Part shown: in pieces, positions 8,941 to 17,842 of the stretch
How the letters are laid out: each line of letters begins with the position of its first letter
Numbering within the stretch: position 1 is the first letter of the stretch
Assembly: GCA_009774585.1 (NCBI GenBank)
Contig: VSOA01000008.1
Location: 1-33,562, forward strand
Direction: 5' to 3'
DNA from: Lachnospiraceae bacterium
GTDB taxonomy: Bacteria > Bacillota > Clostridia > Lachnospirales > Lachnospiraceae
DNA length: 33,562 nucleotides
Program-made: the position numbers and the translations under genes
The notes under the pieces: model-generated
What the model was told of the DNA's origin: nothing
The model's database searches: none
What the model saw: the letters and a program-made list of their open reading frames with translations, nothing else

Positions 8941-8969
8941 TACATAAATTAGTCCTAATCGTCTTCCAA
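8941..8969 (-). promoter_or_regulatory. Promoter of the hybrid kinase operon
   Basis: On the minus strand TTGGAA (8964-8969) and TATGTA (8941-8946) are 17 nt apart, giving a leader of about 80 nt. The -35 box lies in one arm of an inverted repeat, TTCCAAAC (8964-8971) and GTTTGGAA (8993-9000). Confidence 0.4.
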
Positions 8970-8994
8970 ACTGCCTGATTGTCATAATTTACGT

Positions 8995-9023
8995 TTGGAA
9001 CCATGCGCAATTTATTATAAAAT
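8995..9023 (+). promoter_or_regulatory. Promoter of the LytTR regulator
   Basis: TTGGAA (8995-9000) and TAAAAT (9018-9023) are 17 nt apart, mirror-like to the divergent promoter. TATACT at 9030-9035 is an alternative -10 with a poorer -35. The leader of about 95 nt carries two small hairpins, around 9067-9083 and 9081-9095, with no riboswitch match that I can recognise. Confidence 0.4.
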
Positions 9024-9126
9024 ATCTGATATACTATAGTGTGTCCAATAGGTCGCCGCCTGCCAAACAGGTCATAGCCTGTCTTGAGAGCAGACTAAGA
9101 ACATAGGAACAAGGAGAGTAAACATT

Positions 9127-9837
9127 ATGCTGATATACATATGTGAAGATCAGGAAAGTGATTTACTTATGTTGAAACATCATTTGAATGCATTTGCGTC
9201 AGAAAAGCTGTTTCAATATGACTTGATGTCTTTTTCCACCGGAGATGAACTTTTAGATACTTACAAGCTGGCTGTCTGCAAGCCGTCTCTTTTGTTTCTG
9301 GATATTTACATGGATGGCAGAAACGGCATGGAAACGGCTAAACAACTGCGTGATATGGGATATGCCGGCGGCATTATCTTTACCACTGCTTCCACGGAGC
9401 ATGCCATGGACAGTTATGAGGTAAACGCTTTATATTATCTGCAAAAGCCATACGACCATAACCACTTTGTAAACGCCATGGCAAGATGTGTCGATTTGAT
9501 CCGGCAGGCTCAACAGAATTTTACTTTTATGGTAAGACAGAAACAGTTTACCGTTCCTTATACCGACATTGTATTCTTTGAAACCGGAAGACATACCGTC
9601 ATACTGCATACCCTTTCGGATGCGATCACTTTTTCCGAAAGTCTCTCCAATATCATAGATGTGTTCCGCGATACAGATTCTTTTCTGCCGGTCGGACGAA
9701 GCTACCTGATCAATTTAAACCAAGTAGCCTGCAGTCACAACGGCGACCTTCTGATGGCGGACGGATCGGTTGTACAGATTCCCGTCAAGAAGCGGAGTGA
9801 AATCCTTGCTTTTATTGAAGAGCGGAAGAAGAAGTGA
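9127..9837 (+). CDS. LytTR-family response regulator (AgrA/ComE/VirR type)
   Basis: A 236-residue cytoplasmic transcription regulator. An N-terminal receiver (~1-120) has the acidic pair CEDQ, the phospho-Asp in LFLDIYMDG at ~58 and the Lys in LQKPYD at ~109. A C-terminal LytTR DNA-binding domain (~130-235) contains VFFETGRHTVILHT and FLPVGRSYLINLNQV, both typical of the fold. AAGGAG lies 10 nt upstream of the ATG. The usual partner, a HATPase_c5-type membrane kinase, is absent, so it is an orphan here or is served by the divergent hybrid kinases. The last 26 nt overlap the convergent GH38 gene. Confidence 0.93.
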   Translation: MLIYICEDQESDLLMLKHHLNAFASEKLFQYDLMSFSTGDELLDTYKLAVCKPSLLFLDIYMDGRNGMETAKQLRDMGYAGGIIFTTASTEHAMDSYEVNALYYLQKPYDHNHFVNAMARCVDLIRQAQQNFTFMVRQKQFTVPYTDIVFFETGRHTVILHTLSDAITFSESLSNIIDVFRDTDSFLPVGRSYLINLNQVACSHNGDLLMADGSVVQIPVKKRSEILAFIEERKKK

Positions 9838-12259
9838 TATTTTCTTCCAGCATATTGGTACAGACTACTTCTTTGCCTTCTGAAAGGCGCATCGTTTTAA
9901 TCTCAAAAGGCGTAAAAGAAAGGGTAAATTCTCTTCCCAAAGAAGGTATCTTACATTCTGCAGACGTGTTCCTTCCTGCTACCTCGTAAGCCCGCAAAAT
10001 GATATCCCCGCTTCCGTCTTCCGCTTCCTTTACCACTTCCACAAAAATATTGTCCTCACTTACGCTCAAGAAAGAGTTCTTCTGAGGAAGCTGTCCTTTG
10101 TGATAGGTTTCAAACAGGGCGATGGGCTTTTCATTCAAAATCTTTGCCCGCTTAACGGTATCCGCCTCTTCCCAGCTTCCGTCATGAGGATAGATACCGT
10201 AAGTAAATGTCCGGACACCCTGATCCAGATAGACATATTCCAATTCAGAATCGGGTACATAAGGTTCGTGCTGGGCATAAATAGGACTTCGAAGCACCGT
10301 CAGTTCTCCGTTCTTTCCTGCCGTGTCAGCCGCAAACCTGCCGTCATTTAAGATGGAAAGACCATGAATCATCGTATCTAATCCGGGGGCAGCCCCTTCT
10401 AAGTCAAACCATGTCTGCATCGGGAACTCCTCCCCGTTCGGCTCCCTTTGGGCAACGCCATAGGGAATTTCATAGCTGGCTCTTAAGTAATTCATATTCA
10501 TAGGGAAGCGCAGTTTCAGCATGGACATTTTCTCATGCCAGTCCACCGTCGTTTCCACTGAAATATAATCCAGTTCTTTATAGATGGAAAAATCCTGAAA
10601 CATTCTGGAATTGCCATACTCACTTGTAACCCGGATGACAGCCTTCACGGGACCATTCTCAATGCGCTGTACTTTGACCGCCTCAAACCGTCCGATTTCT
10701 TCACCGAAAATATACACGCCATGGGACCATGTATCGCTCTCATCTTTCATGACCACAGGCACTGCCGCGGGCGCTGCAAAATATTCCGTCCCGTCATTCT
10801 TTTTGATCAGGGAAGAAATATAACCCTTCTCGTCGAATTTCACAGAAAACCATTTATTCTCTGCACTGGTCTGGGTCGAACTTACATTTTCAAACTGTTT
10901 CCCTTTTGCCCTCACTGCAAAGCGGTAGGTGCGCCAGCCCAGAGAAGGCAGTTTCGCCACAAAGACAATCCGGCATCTTCCGTTGCTGGAAGCCTTGGAC
11001 TGCACAAGCTGGTAGGGAATCTGATTGTCCTCCTCGTCTAACAGCACAGTATCTTCTTTCAGAGCGAGGGATTCCACCGCCACCTCCGCCATCGTCTCAA
11101 AAGCATTGGGGTTCATCACCACCAAGGGCTTCATACCCTCCTCCATCGGAATATCAATGTGAAAGCTGATAGACTGCAATGCGCTGTTTAACTGCCTTCC
11201 CGCTATATGCAGGGCGTAGTCATAATCCTCTCTGGCATCCACATAAGCTTCTTCTAAGCTGGTGCCTGCCAGAATATCATGGAATTGATTGAACAACGCC
11301 ACTTTCCACGCCTTGGTGAGTTCATCCTTGTTATATTTCCCACCGGACAGGGTCTTTGCCATAACCGAAAGCTTTTCCGCCATACGGAGCCTGTTTTCCG
11401 CCCTTCTGTTCAATGTCTTTACTTCACTATGGGCACTGTAACAGCCGCTTGCATGGTGAAGCAATTCTCCTGTCACCACCGGAATGATTCGGTCTGACCG
11501 CTCCACATCCCTGAAATAATCTGCGGGGGAAGCAAAAATAAGTTCCGGCATATCTTCTCTTTGATTCATTTCCCGAATGCTTTCAATATTTCTTTTGGTA
11601 GGACCGCCGCCATGATTACCCACACCGTAAAAGCACATGATACCGTTGCCGGGATTCTTGATCTCCCCTGCGCACCGCTTGACATGTTCCTCGATTTCCT
11701 CCGGCCATGTACAGTATTCAAACGGAATACGAAATGCCTTCACCTGCGAACCGTCTGCGGATTTCCATAGGAAAGTCTCGCCATCCAGACCCTTTTCGTG
11801 CCTGCCGGGGCGCATGAACACATAATAATCCATGCCGGACTTCTGCAAGATCTGAGGAAGATTGCCGTTATGTCCGAAGCTGTCCACGTTATAACCGCAC
11901 ACCGCCTTCACGCCGAATTTCTCCTCAAAATATTTCTGTCCGTAAAGTCCCTGACGCACATAGGATTCTCCCGAGGGCGCATTGCAGTCGGGCTGGATCC
12001 ACCAACCGCCTTCAATCACCCAGCGTCCTTCCGCTATCCGCCCTTTGATTTCCTCAAACATGGCGGGGTCATTTTCCTCCACCCATTCGTAGAAGGAGGC
12101 GGAACTGCCTGTGAAAATAAAATCATCATATTCCTTCATCCGATCCAGCACGGAACGGAATGTTGCTTTGATTTCCTGAAATCCTTCCTGCCACCGCCAC
12201 ATCCACACGGGGTCGATATGTGAATTTCCTATCATATATAATTTCTTATCCTTTTTCAT
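9812..12259 (-). CDS. GH38 alpha-mannosidase
   Basis: Cytoplasmic glycoside hydrolase of 815 residues, with no signal peptide, that removes alpha-linked mannose using zinc. The N-terminal HIDPVW gives zinc ligands His14 and Asp16. The nucleophile is Asp126 in NVDSFGH, and a further metal-binding His327 lies in NQFHD. The middle helical domain and the C-terminal beta domains complete the normal family length. The gene starts 2 nt after the FAD oxidoreductase stop, so it is translationally linked, and it is the last gene of the glycan operon. A second GH38 lies at the far end of the window. Bacterial GH38 proteins of this type also include mannosylglycerate hydrolases, so the substrate is open. 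Confidence 0.93.
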   Translation of the reverse strand: MKKDKKLYMIGNSHIDPVWMWRWQEGFQEIKATFRSVLDRMKEYDDFIFTGSSASFYEWVEENDPAMFEEIKGRIAEGRWVIEGGWWIQPDCNAPSGESYVRQGLYGQKYFEEKFGVKAVCGYNVDSFGHNGNLPQILQKSGMDYYVFMRPGRHEKGLDGETFLWKSADGSQVKAFRIPFEYCTWPEEIEEHVKRCAGEIKNPGNGIMCFYGVGNHGGGPTKRNIESIREMNQREDMPELIFASPADYFRDVERSDRIIPVVTGELLHHASGCYSAHSEVKTLNRRAENRLRMAEKLSVMAKTLSGGKYNKDELTKAWKVALFNQFHDILAGTSLEEAYVDAREDYDYALHIAGRQLNSALQSISFHIDIPMEEGMKPLVVMNPNAFETMAEVAVESLALKEDTVLLDEEDNQIPYQLVQSKASSNGRCRIVFVAKLPSLGWRTYRFAVRAKGKQFENVSSTQTSAENKWFSVKFDEKGYISSLIKKNDGTEYFAAPAAVPVVMKDESDTWSHGVYIFGEEIGRFEAVKVQRIENGPVKAVIRVTSEYGNSRMFQDFSIYKELDYISVETTVDWHEKMSMLKLRFPMNMNYLRASYEIPYGVAQREPNGEEFPMQTWFDLEGAAPGLDTMIHGLSILNDGRFAADTAGKNGELTVLRSPIYAQHEPYVPDSELEYVYLDQGVRTFTYGIYPHDGSWEEADTVKRAKILNEKPIALFETYHKGQLPQKNSFLSVSEDNIFVEVVKEAEDGSGDIILRAYEVAGRNTSAECKIPSLGREFTLSFTPFEIKTMRLSEGKEVVCTNMLEENITSSSALQ

Positions 12260-12261
12260 AG

Positions 12262-14892
12262 TTATATCATCGTCCTTTCGTCTTCTATTCCAATTCCTTC
12301 TGCAAGCGCCTTCTCTGCCCCGATTCTGATCGCCGCACTGTTACTTTCCCGGGCACGCTCTAGCCCCTTATATCCTTCCCTACTTCCCAGAAGGAGAAGG
12401 GTTCTGTTTAAAACCACCCACAACATCTGCCATCTCTGGCTCATCAGTGCAACCCTATTCTCGTATGCAAAAGCCTCTTCAAATTCCGGTAAATTAGTAA
12501 GCCTGTAAAGAAGCGGGATAAATTCCTTCCTTTTGCTGTGTTCCCCGGCATAGGCAACGGATTCCATATATGTGAAAATCCCTTTCCTGACCGCTTCATA
12601 GTCCCTCTCACCCTCCGCCAGTCTGTCCGTCACAAGCACGTAAGGCTTCATGGTAAAACTCTTTCCGTGGGATAAAAGGTTCAACTCATAAACCGCCTCC
12701 GGCATCACCCCATGGTCAGGCAGAAGCTGAGCGCACATGCAGGAGCCTTTTCTTTCCGGCAGCAAAGGTGCGCTTTCCGAAAGCTTGCGCAATATATGCG
12801 CCTCTATTTCCTCGGTATACTCATCCGCACCGTGGAACAAGGCAAGCTTTTTCAGGGTCAGGAGCACTTCCTGCTGCTCGCTGCCGTCTGCCGTATTCCA
12901 CTCTCTTCTTTCTGCTCTTTTGGTTTCAGCCTCAATTCTCTCACGAATCGCCCGGCGTGCCGCTTCTCTTTCTCCATACACCAGTGCGAGCAGCGGGCTG
13001 ACTTTCTTTTCCTCATAAGTAAAAGGCACGTCAATCCAGTGCGTCCGTTCTCCTTTTCCGATGAAATCCGCCGCTTCCCGCAGGCTGCCAAAGCTTTTCC
13101 CACAGGGAAGGGTCAGGGAATCTCCTGTCGCCTCCTCAATCCAATGACGGCACTGCGCCGGAGGCAGCTTATCCACGTCCAATCCTTCCGACACCGCCCT
13201 CGCTGCCAGAAGCCCCAGCACCGCTCCCTGATGCATCAGATCACGCTGCATTCGAAGACCGGGAAATGCATTGTGATCGACAGAAATAGCCTTGCCCGCC
13301 ACGATAAGTCCTTCTATCCTCTTTCCCTCACACTCTACCGGAAGACAGGCTCCAAGCGGAACCTGCATTTTCATCTGAGGCACCAAATAACCGCAGTAAA
13401 CAGCATCCGCATCCAGTTTTCCTTTGGGATCGTAATTCGAGAAACAGGTATAAATGCCGTCCTCATAAGTCCGGAACATACACACATCTTGTAAACCAAT
13501 GACATGTTCACCTCGGATATGCCTGCTTTCCCTGACGCTCACATAAGAGCCGTGGTCAAACAGGTCGCTGCCGCCTCTCCTTCTGCCGGCAATGATAAAG
13601 TCGGTAAAATCCTCCTCGTCATCCAGTCTCACCATGGAAGAGAAATTATTCCGGTAACTGTCAGGACCGCTGTACTGGGCTAAAGAACCCCAGTAGGTAA
13701 AGCCGTCGCGCTCCGCCCCATATAGGACATCCGCCCCTGCCTCAGCGGCAAGATCCCCGTCCCCGGTAGCGTCAATGACAAGCCTGCCATAACAGACTTC
13801 TTTACCTCTTCTGCCGGCGCATATCACTCCTGCGACGCGCCCCTTGTCTCTGATCACATCGTAAACCAGTCTGCCGAAGCGTACCTCCACCCCTGCCTGC
13901 AGGCAGAGTTCCAAAAGCACCAGCCCCTTGATACCTCCATGAAATGCGTCGTATCTGCCAAACATGCCGGCAGGTCGATCTATGCCGCAGCTATCGCACA
14001 GCATGTCCACCCTTTCATCCACTTCTTTCGTATCGGCGAAGGATGCACCGAACCAATATGCGTTCACGCCGCCTATCGTAGAGGTGCCGCCCAAATCGTA
14101 CATGGGTTCAAACAGAACCGTCCTTGCACCGCCCCTTGCCGCATACAACGCCGCCATCGCGCCTGCCGTGCCGCCGCCGGCTACGATCACATCGGCTTTT
14201 CCCGGCACTGCGTTCCCACTTTCCAACCTGCCGCCCCACCGGTCGGCAAACCTGCCAAGTACAAGATACGGCTTCTCTTTCCGTATTCTTTGGAATTTTG
14301 CAAGTAATTCCCGTCTCAGCAACAGCAGATTTTCCGCCGGAGATTTTTCCCGGTTATAGTGAATGAAAGCCTCCGCCAGTCCACAGGTTTCATCCCTTGC
14401 ATCTCTCATCCACGCCCGCAAAGACAGCCTGCCTTCTAAATCGGTCTCTTCCGGTCGCCATTCCACACACCTGCATACAACGGACACCAGACCGCCCTTT
14501 CCCGCCAGACGTACTACCCGAAGATCCACATCCGACTCTGCGTCTCCGTCTCTCTGACTGCACTGGTCAACCGCTTCTTCCACAAAATACAGACCGTAAT
14601 AAAGTCTCACGCCTGCCTTCATGCAGCGTTCCTCCAGATACCGCTTGCACCTGTCCGGAACCATTACGTCACCGGCAAAACATTCCTCCGGGAAAAAGCC
14701 TTCCGGAACCTCCTGCCTGCGGTACAGACATTGTCCGCAGATATTCGCCGCCGGATAGGTTTCTTCCACAGCCAGTATGACATCCTTCCCCCGACCTGCC
14801 AGTTCCATTGCTCGGCATACTCCTTGAAAAGTATTATCCATAAGAAGGTATTCCGTCCGCCACTCTTTTTTCACTCTACACAAACTATTCAT
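12262..14892 (-). CDS. FAD-dependent oxidoreductase (FAD_oxidored family), two-part
   Basis: A large flavoprotein of about 876 residues, probably cytoplasmic. The second half carries a clear FAD site: GGGTAG near residues 239-244, followed by the acidic end of beta-2 (LFEP), a DLGGTSTIGG segment and ATGDGD near 381. The first ~220 residues resemble the start of a similar domain (LAGRGKDVILAVEE) but lack the glycine-rich loop. The ATG at 14890-14892 overlaps the sucrose phosphorylase stop (ATGAATAG), so I preferred it to the TTG at 14913; ATG 14841 is possible. Members of this family are common in polysaccharide loci, often next to glycosidases, with unknown substrate. A role in oxidising a sugar or glycoside is inference. 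Confidence 0.82.
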   Translation of the reverse strand: MNSLCRVKKEWRTEYLLMDNTFQGVCRAMELAGRGKDVILAVEETYPAANICGQCLYRRQEVPEGFFPEECFAGDVMVPDRCKRYLEERCMKAGVRLYYGLYFVEEAVDQCSQRDGDAESDVDLRVVRLAGKGGLVSVVCRCVEWRPEETDLEGRLSLRAWMRDARDETCGLAEAFIHYNREKSPAENLLLLRRELLAKFQRIRKEKPYLVLGRFADRWGGRLESGNAVPGKADVIVAGGGTAGAMAALYAARGGARTVLFEPMYDLGGTSTIGGVNAYWFGASFADTKEVDERVDMLCDSCGIDRPAGMFGRYDAFHGGIKGLVLLELCLQAGVEVRFGRLVYDVIRDKGRVAGVICAGRRGKEVCYGRLVIDATGDGDLAAEAGADVLYGAERDGFTYWGSLAQYSGPDSYRNNFSSMVRLDDEEDFTDFIIAGRRRGGSDLFDHGSYVSVRESRHIRGEHVIGLQDVCMFRTYEDGIYTCFSNYDPKGKLDADAVYCGYLVPQMKMQVPLGACLPVECEGKRIEGLIVAGKAISVDHNAFPGLRMQRDLMHQGAVLGLLAARAVSEGLDVDKLPPAQCRHWIEEATGDSLTLPCGKSFGSLREAADFIGKGERTHWIDVPFTYEEKKVSPLLALVYGEREAARRAIRERIEAETKRAERREWNTADGSEQQEVLLTLKKLALFHGADEYTEEIEAHILRKLSESAPLLPERKGSCMCAQLLPDHGVMPEAVYELNLLSHGKSFTMKPYVLVTDRLAEGERDYEAVRKGIFTYMESVAYAGEHSKRKEFIPLLYRLTNLPEFEEAFAYENRVALMSQRWQMLWVVLNRTLLLLGSREGYKGLERARESNSAAIRIGAEKALAEGIGIEDERTMI

Positions 14893-16348
14893 TCCACACA
14901 AAATCCTCTTCAAGAGTCAGCGTTCTTTCTCTGCCGTCCTGATCCAGATAAACGATATCAAAACCGTTCTCCCGAAGCCGCGCTGTCAGTGTAGCCTTAA
15001 ATGTTCCCTCCTGCCATGTAATCCGTATCATATCGTCCGCCGTATCATGCACCGTCATTTCCCCGTCAAACACGGGATATTCGTTTCGAAACTGCATCAG
15101 TCTGCACAGCTTCTGTACCACCGGTTTCTTCACGTGTTCCCGGATTTCCTCCACCGTATAATCATGACGGCTGATATTTCTGTCATAATTGGTCCGCTCC
15201 ATCAGTTCATAATCATTTTCTCCCGCCAGAAGTCCCATATAATACACCTGTGGAATGCCCGGTGTAAAGAACTGCAAGGCTCTTGACAGAAGATAAGCGT
15301 CGTCATTTTCCCCTACGGCAGAATAGTAAGAACAATTAATCTGGTATACAATTTTTTTCCCGGTGGAGCCTGCGCTGTAATCCCACTTGAAATTCGCACC
15401 GTACTTCTCCGTCTGTTCGATGACGCCCTGCAACTGCTCCGGACTCAGCAAGTCCACCACGTCCACGGTTCCCAACCCATCGTGCGTATCAAGCGTAGTC
15501 TGTTGATTCTTAGGACAGATGGACAGCCAATGCTTCATCCTCGCACCGCTCCCCGTATAGAGGGTATGGAGCACCATCACCGGTAATACAAAATCGTATA
15601 TGGCATAACCGTGATCCGCAATTTTCATCTGCACGGAGTAATGATCGTGAATCTCGGGCAGCATGGGAATATTCTTTTCATCCAATATTTTCTGAATCCG
15701 GTCCATCATCTCCCAGATCTCCGGTTCCAGAAAGAAACAAGTCGTGTCGATCTTCTTGGTGGCGAAAGCGAAAGCGTCCAGCCGAAGCTGAGAAAGCCCG
15801 TGATCCATCAAAAACCGCAGCGTCTTCTCCACGTAATCCCAGGTCACCTGCCTGCTCAGATCAAGGTCCATCTGCTCATCATCGAAGGTACACCAGATTT
15901 TCTCCGTAGTCCCGTCCGCAAAGGTAATCTCCTCACAGGGCGCGCACGGTTTTCTCTTATTCAGAAGATCTACCTGTTCTACGGTGGGCTCCCCTCCCGG
16001 CCAGAAATTCCGGAACCTGAGAAACATGTCCGCATATGCGGAATCGTCGTGTTTCTCAATGAAATCAAGAAACTCCGGACTTCTTCTGGACAGATGGTTG
16101 ATCATAAAGTCAAACATTAGTTCATAGTCCTTCGCAAGGGCCTGAATATCCTCCCAGTCACCGAATTTCTCATCTACCTTGGTATAATCCATAGGCGCAA
16201 ACCCCCGGTCACCTGAAGAGGGAAAGAAAGGCAGTATATGAATGGCGCTTACTTCTCTCTTAAAATAAGTATCCACCATTTCCTTTAATTCTTTCAGATT
16301 CTTCCCGAAGCTGTCCGCATAAGTGATCAGCATAATTTTATTTTTCAT
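14885..16348 (-). CDS. gtfA: GH13_18 sucrose phosphorylase, GtfA-like
   Basis: Cleaves sucrose with phosphate to glucose-1-phosphate and fructose in the cytoplasm. At 487 residues it has the normal family length. The sequence follows streptococcal GtfA closely: LITYADS at the N-terminus, LPFFPSSGDRGFAP, and FDFMINH near 80. The nucleophile is Asp191 (LRLDAF), the acid/base Glu232 (PEIHDHY), and the transition-state Asp290 lies in DTHDG. AAGGAGG precedes the ATG. It lies between the FGGY kinase and the FAD oxidoreductase. With the GH36 enzyme it would turn raffinose-type sugars into galactose, glucose-1-phosphate and fructose. Related GH13_18 enzymes act on sucrose-6-phosphate or glucosylglycerate, so specificity is likely but not proven. 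Confidence 0.9.
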   Translation of the reverse strand: MKNKIMLITYADSFGKNLKELKEMVDTYFKREVSAIHILPFFPSSGDRGFAPMDYTKVDEKFGDWEDIQALAKDYELMFDFMINHLSRRSPEFLDFIEKHDDSAYADMFLRFRNFWPGGEPTVEQVDLLNKRKPCAPCEEITFADGTTEKIWCTFDDEQMDLDLSRQVTWDYVEKTLRFLMDHGLSQLRLDAFAFATKKIDTTCFFLEPEIWEMMDRIQKILDEKNIPMLPEIHDHYSVQMKIADHGYAIYDFVLPVMVLHTLYTGSGARMKHWLSICPKNQQTTLDTHDGLGTVDVVDLLSPEQLQGVIEQTEKYGANFKWDYSAGSTGKKIVYQINCSYYSAVGENDDAYLLSRALQFFTPGIPQVYYMGLLAGENDYELMERTNYDRNISRHDYTVEEIREHVKKPVVQKLCRLMQFRNEYPVFDGEMTVHDTADDMIRITWQEGTFKATLTARLRENGFDIVYLDQDGRERTLTLEEDFVWNE

Positions 16349-16369
16349 GGCTACCTCCTTGTCTGATCC

Positions 16370-17806
16370 TCAATCTTTTCTGTTTCTGATCAATGTCTCT
16401 GCCCAGATTGCCGCACCTGTGGCAGCTTCCTCTTTCCTATCGGTAAACGCTGCCGGCAGCTTATAGATCTTCTCTATCTCTTCCTTTAACAGCGGGTTCT
16501 TCCTGATACCGTTTCCCGACGCTATGATACCGGTCTTTCCACTCCGAAGTTCTTCCGGCAGGTCCTGATACAATCCGTACAATTCCCCTGCCATACCTGA
16601 CACAAATCCCCTTATCAGATCGGATATGTGAAAATTCTCTTCCTTCAGTCCGAAAATGCCTGATGCCATGTCCTCTCTGTCCTCCCGTACAATCTCCTCC
16701 GGTATGTTCTCCTTCACGCTCTCTTCCTGTATATTCTCCCTTACCGTCTCTTCCCGGATACGCTTTCTTCCTCCGTAAAGCGCCGGAAGAACCCGCAGAG
16801 TTGTTTCTTTCTTGGTCCTGCCGAGACGTTCCATGATCTCATACACGGTTTCCCGACCTATAGAGACGCCGAAGGAAGTAAGAATCTCCTCTATCAACAC
16901 CGCCAGTCTTTCGTATGCCTTCCCTCCGTTCACCGAGGCTCCTACATACAGCCAGCCTCCTCCCGGAAAAGGACGTACCTCCCCCTTACCCGTCTCATAC
17001 AGCTTATCGGAAAATACCGAGACCTGAGAACCTGTCCCCACATTCACGCTGACGCTTCTTACTTTGTCCCCGACAGCGCCAAGAAAGCTGGTCTGATTAT
17101 CTCCAACGGCACAAACTACCGGCACTCCCTGATAGTTTCCCGTCACTTTTTCCTCCACAACTTCCGGATAATAGGATATATCGACGCCCGCTGCTTCCAT
17201 GACCGAAAGAGCGAACTGACGCCTTGCTAAGTCAAGACCGCCAAAGCTGGCGGCTATGGTCACATCCGTCGGAAGTATTTTGGTGCCCGTAAGCTTCATG
17301 GCAAAATAGTCGCCGATATTCACGAAAGCCGCCGCTTCTTCAGGAATCATCCCCTTCCTTTGCAGGTAGAAATGGGTCACACTACCGTAACCGGAATACA
17401 AGGACATCCCTGTCTGTTTAGACAAATACTCCGCATAAGATTTTCCTTCCCGGTAACTTTCATTGCCCCACTCATTTTTCCATGTATAGAAAGGACTTAC
17501 CGCCTTTCCTTCCCGGTCCACGTACAATATTCCGTGCATCTGGGAAGAAATACCGATTCCTCCGACCTGTGGTCTGCAGTTCTCCTCGTGACCCGGATTT
17601 ATCTCTTCTTCCAAACCGACACCCTCAAGCAGCTCATCCAGCAGGTTGCGGGAAATTCTTACGATTTCCTCCGGATCCTGCCTGAAGCCGTCTCCCTGCA
17701 GGAACCGATTCTGTCCATGAAGTTCTTTTACAACCTGATCGTGCGCAGGATCATACAGCACCCCGCAAATAGAGGTGGTGCCGATATCTATTCCAATATA
17801 AAACAT
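16370..17806 (-). CDS. FGGY-family carbohydrate kinase, sedoheptulokinase-like
   Basis: ATP-dependent sugar kinase of 478 residues. The N-terminal phosphate loop is IGIDIGTTS. A GISSQMHG segment near 87, a VGDNQTSFLGAVGD segment near 235 with the likely catalytic Asp, a VNVGTGSQVS adenosine-motif region and an ASGNGIRKNPLL block near 430 mark the FGGY fold. The SSQMHG and GYGSVTHFY segments recall sedoheptulokinases rather than xylulo- or glycerokinases, but the substrate is uncertain. An acidic insert of three 9-residue repeats interrupts the second domain at ~352-378. The next gene (sucrose phosphorylase) starts 21 nt downstream. A 112-nt gap with tandem repeats precedes it. Confidence 0.85.
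   Translation of the reverse strand: MFYIGIDIGTTSICGVLYDPAHDQVVKELHGQNRFLQGDGFRQDPEEIVRISRNLLDELLEGVGLEEEINPGHEENCRPQVGGIGISSQMHGILYVDREGKAVSPFYTWKNEWGNESYREGKSYAEYLSKQTGMSLYSGYGSVTHFYLQRKGMIPEEAAAFVNIGDYFAMKLTGTKILPTDVTIAASFGGLDLARRQFALSVMEAAGVDISYYPEVVEEKVTGNYQGVPVVCAVGDNQTSFLGAVGDKVRSVSVNVGTGSQVSVFSDKLYETGKGEVRPFPGGGWLYVGASVNGGKAYERLAVLIEEILTSFGVSIGRETVYEIMERLGRTKKETTLRVLPALYGGRKRIREETVRENIQEESVKENIPEEIVREDREDMASGIFGLKEENFHISDLIRGFVSGMAGELYGLYQDLPEELRSGKTGIIASGNGIRKNPLLKEEIEKIYKLPAAFTDRKEEAATGAAIWAETLIRNRKD
16673..16753 (-). repeat. 27-bp in-frame tandem repeat inside the FGGY kinase
   Basis: Three consecutive 27-nt units (16727-16753, 16700-16726, 16673-16699) encode EETVRENIQ, EESVKENIP and EEIVREDRE. 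The unit length is a multiple of three, so copy-number change would keep the frame. The segment is highly charged and probably an exposed loop or helix. Confidence 0.85.
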
Positions 17807-17842
17807 GTCATCTTTCCCTTTCCTAAATTAAGCTTCGCTCCA

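Noticed and set aside
9040..9120. Riboswitch in the LytTR leader, such as a c-di-GMP aptamer
   Set aside because: Only two 4-5 bp hairpins are visible, and the conserved core of c-di-GMP class I aptamers is not recognisable.
12712..13494. A 260-codon plus-strand open frame opposite the FAD oxidoreductase
   Set aside because: The coding signal and motifs are on the minus strand; the plus frame shows no domain or start signal.
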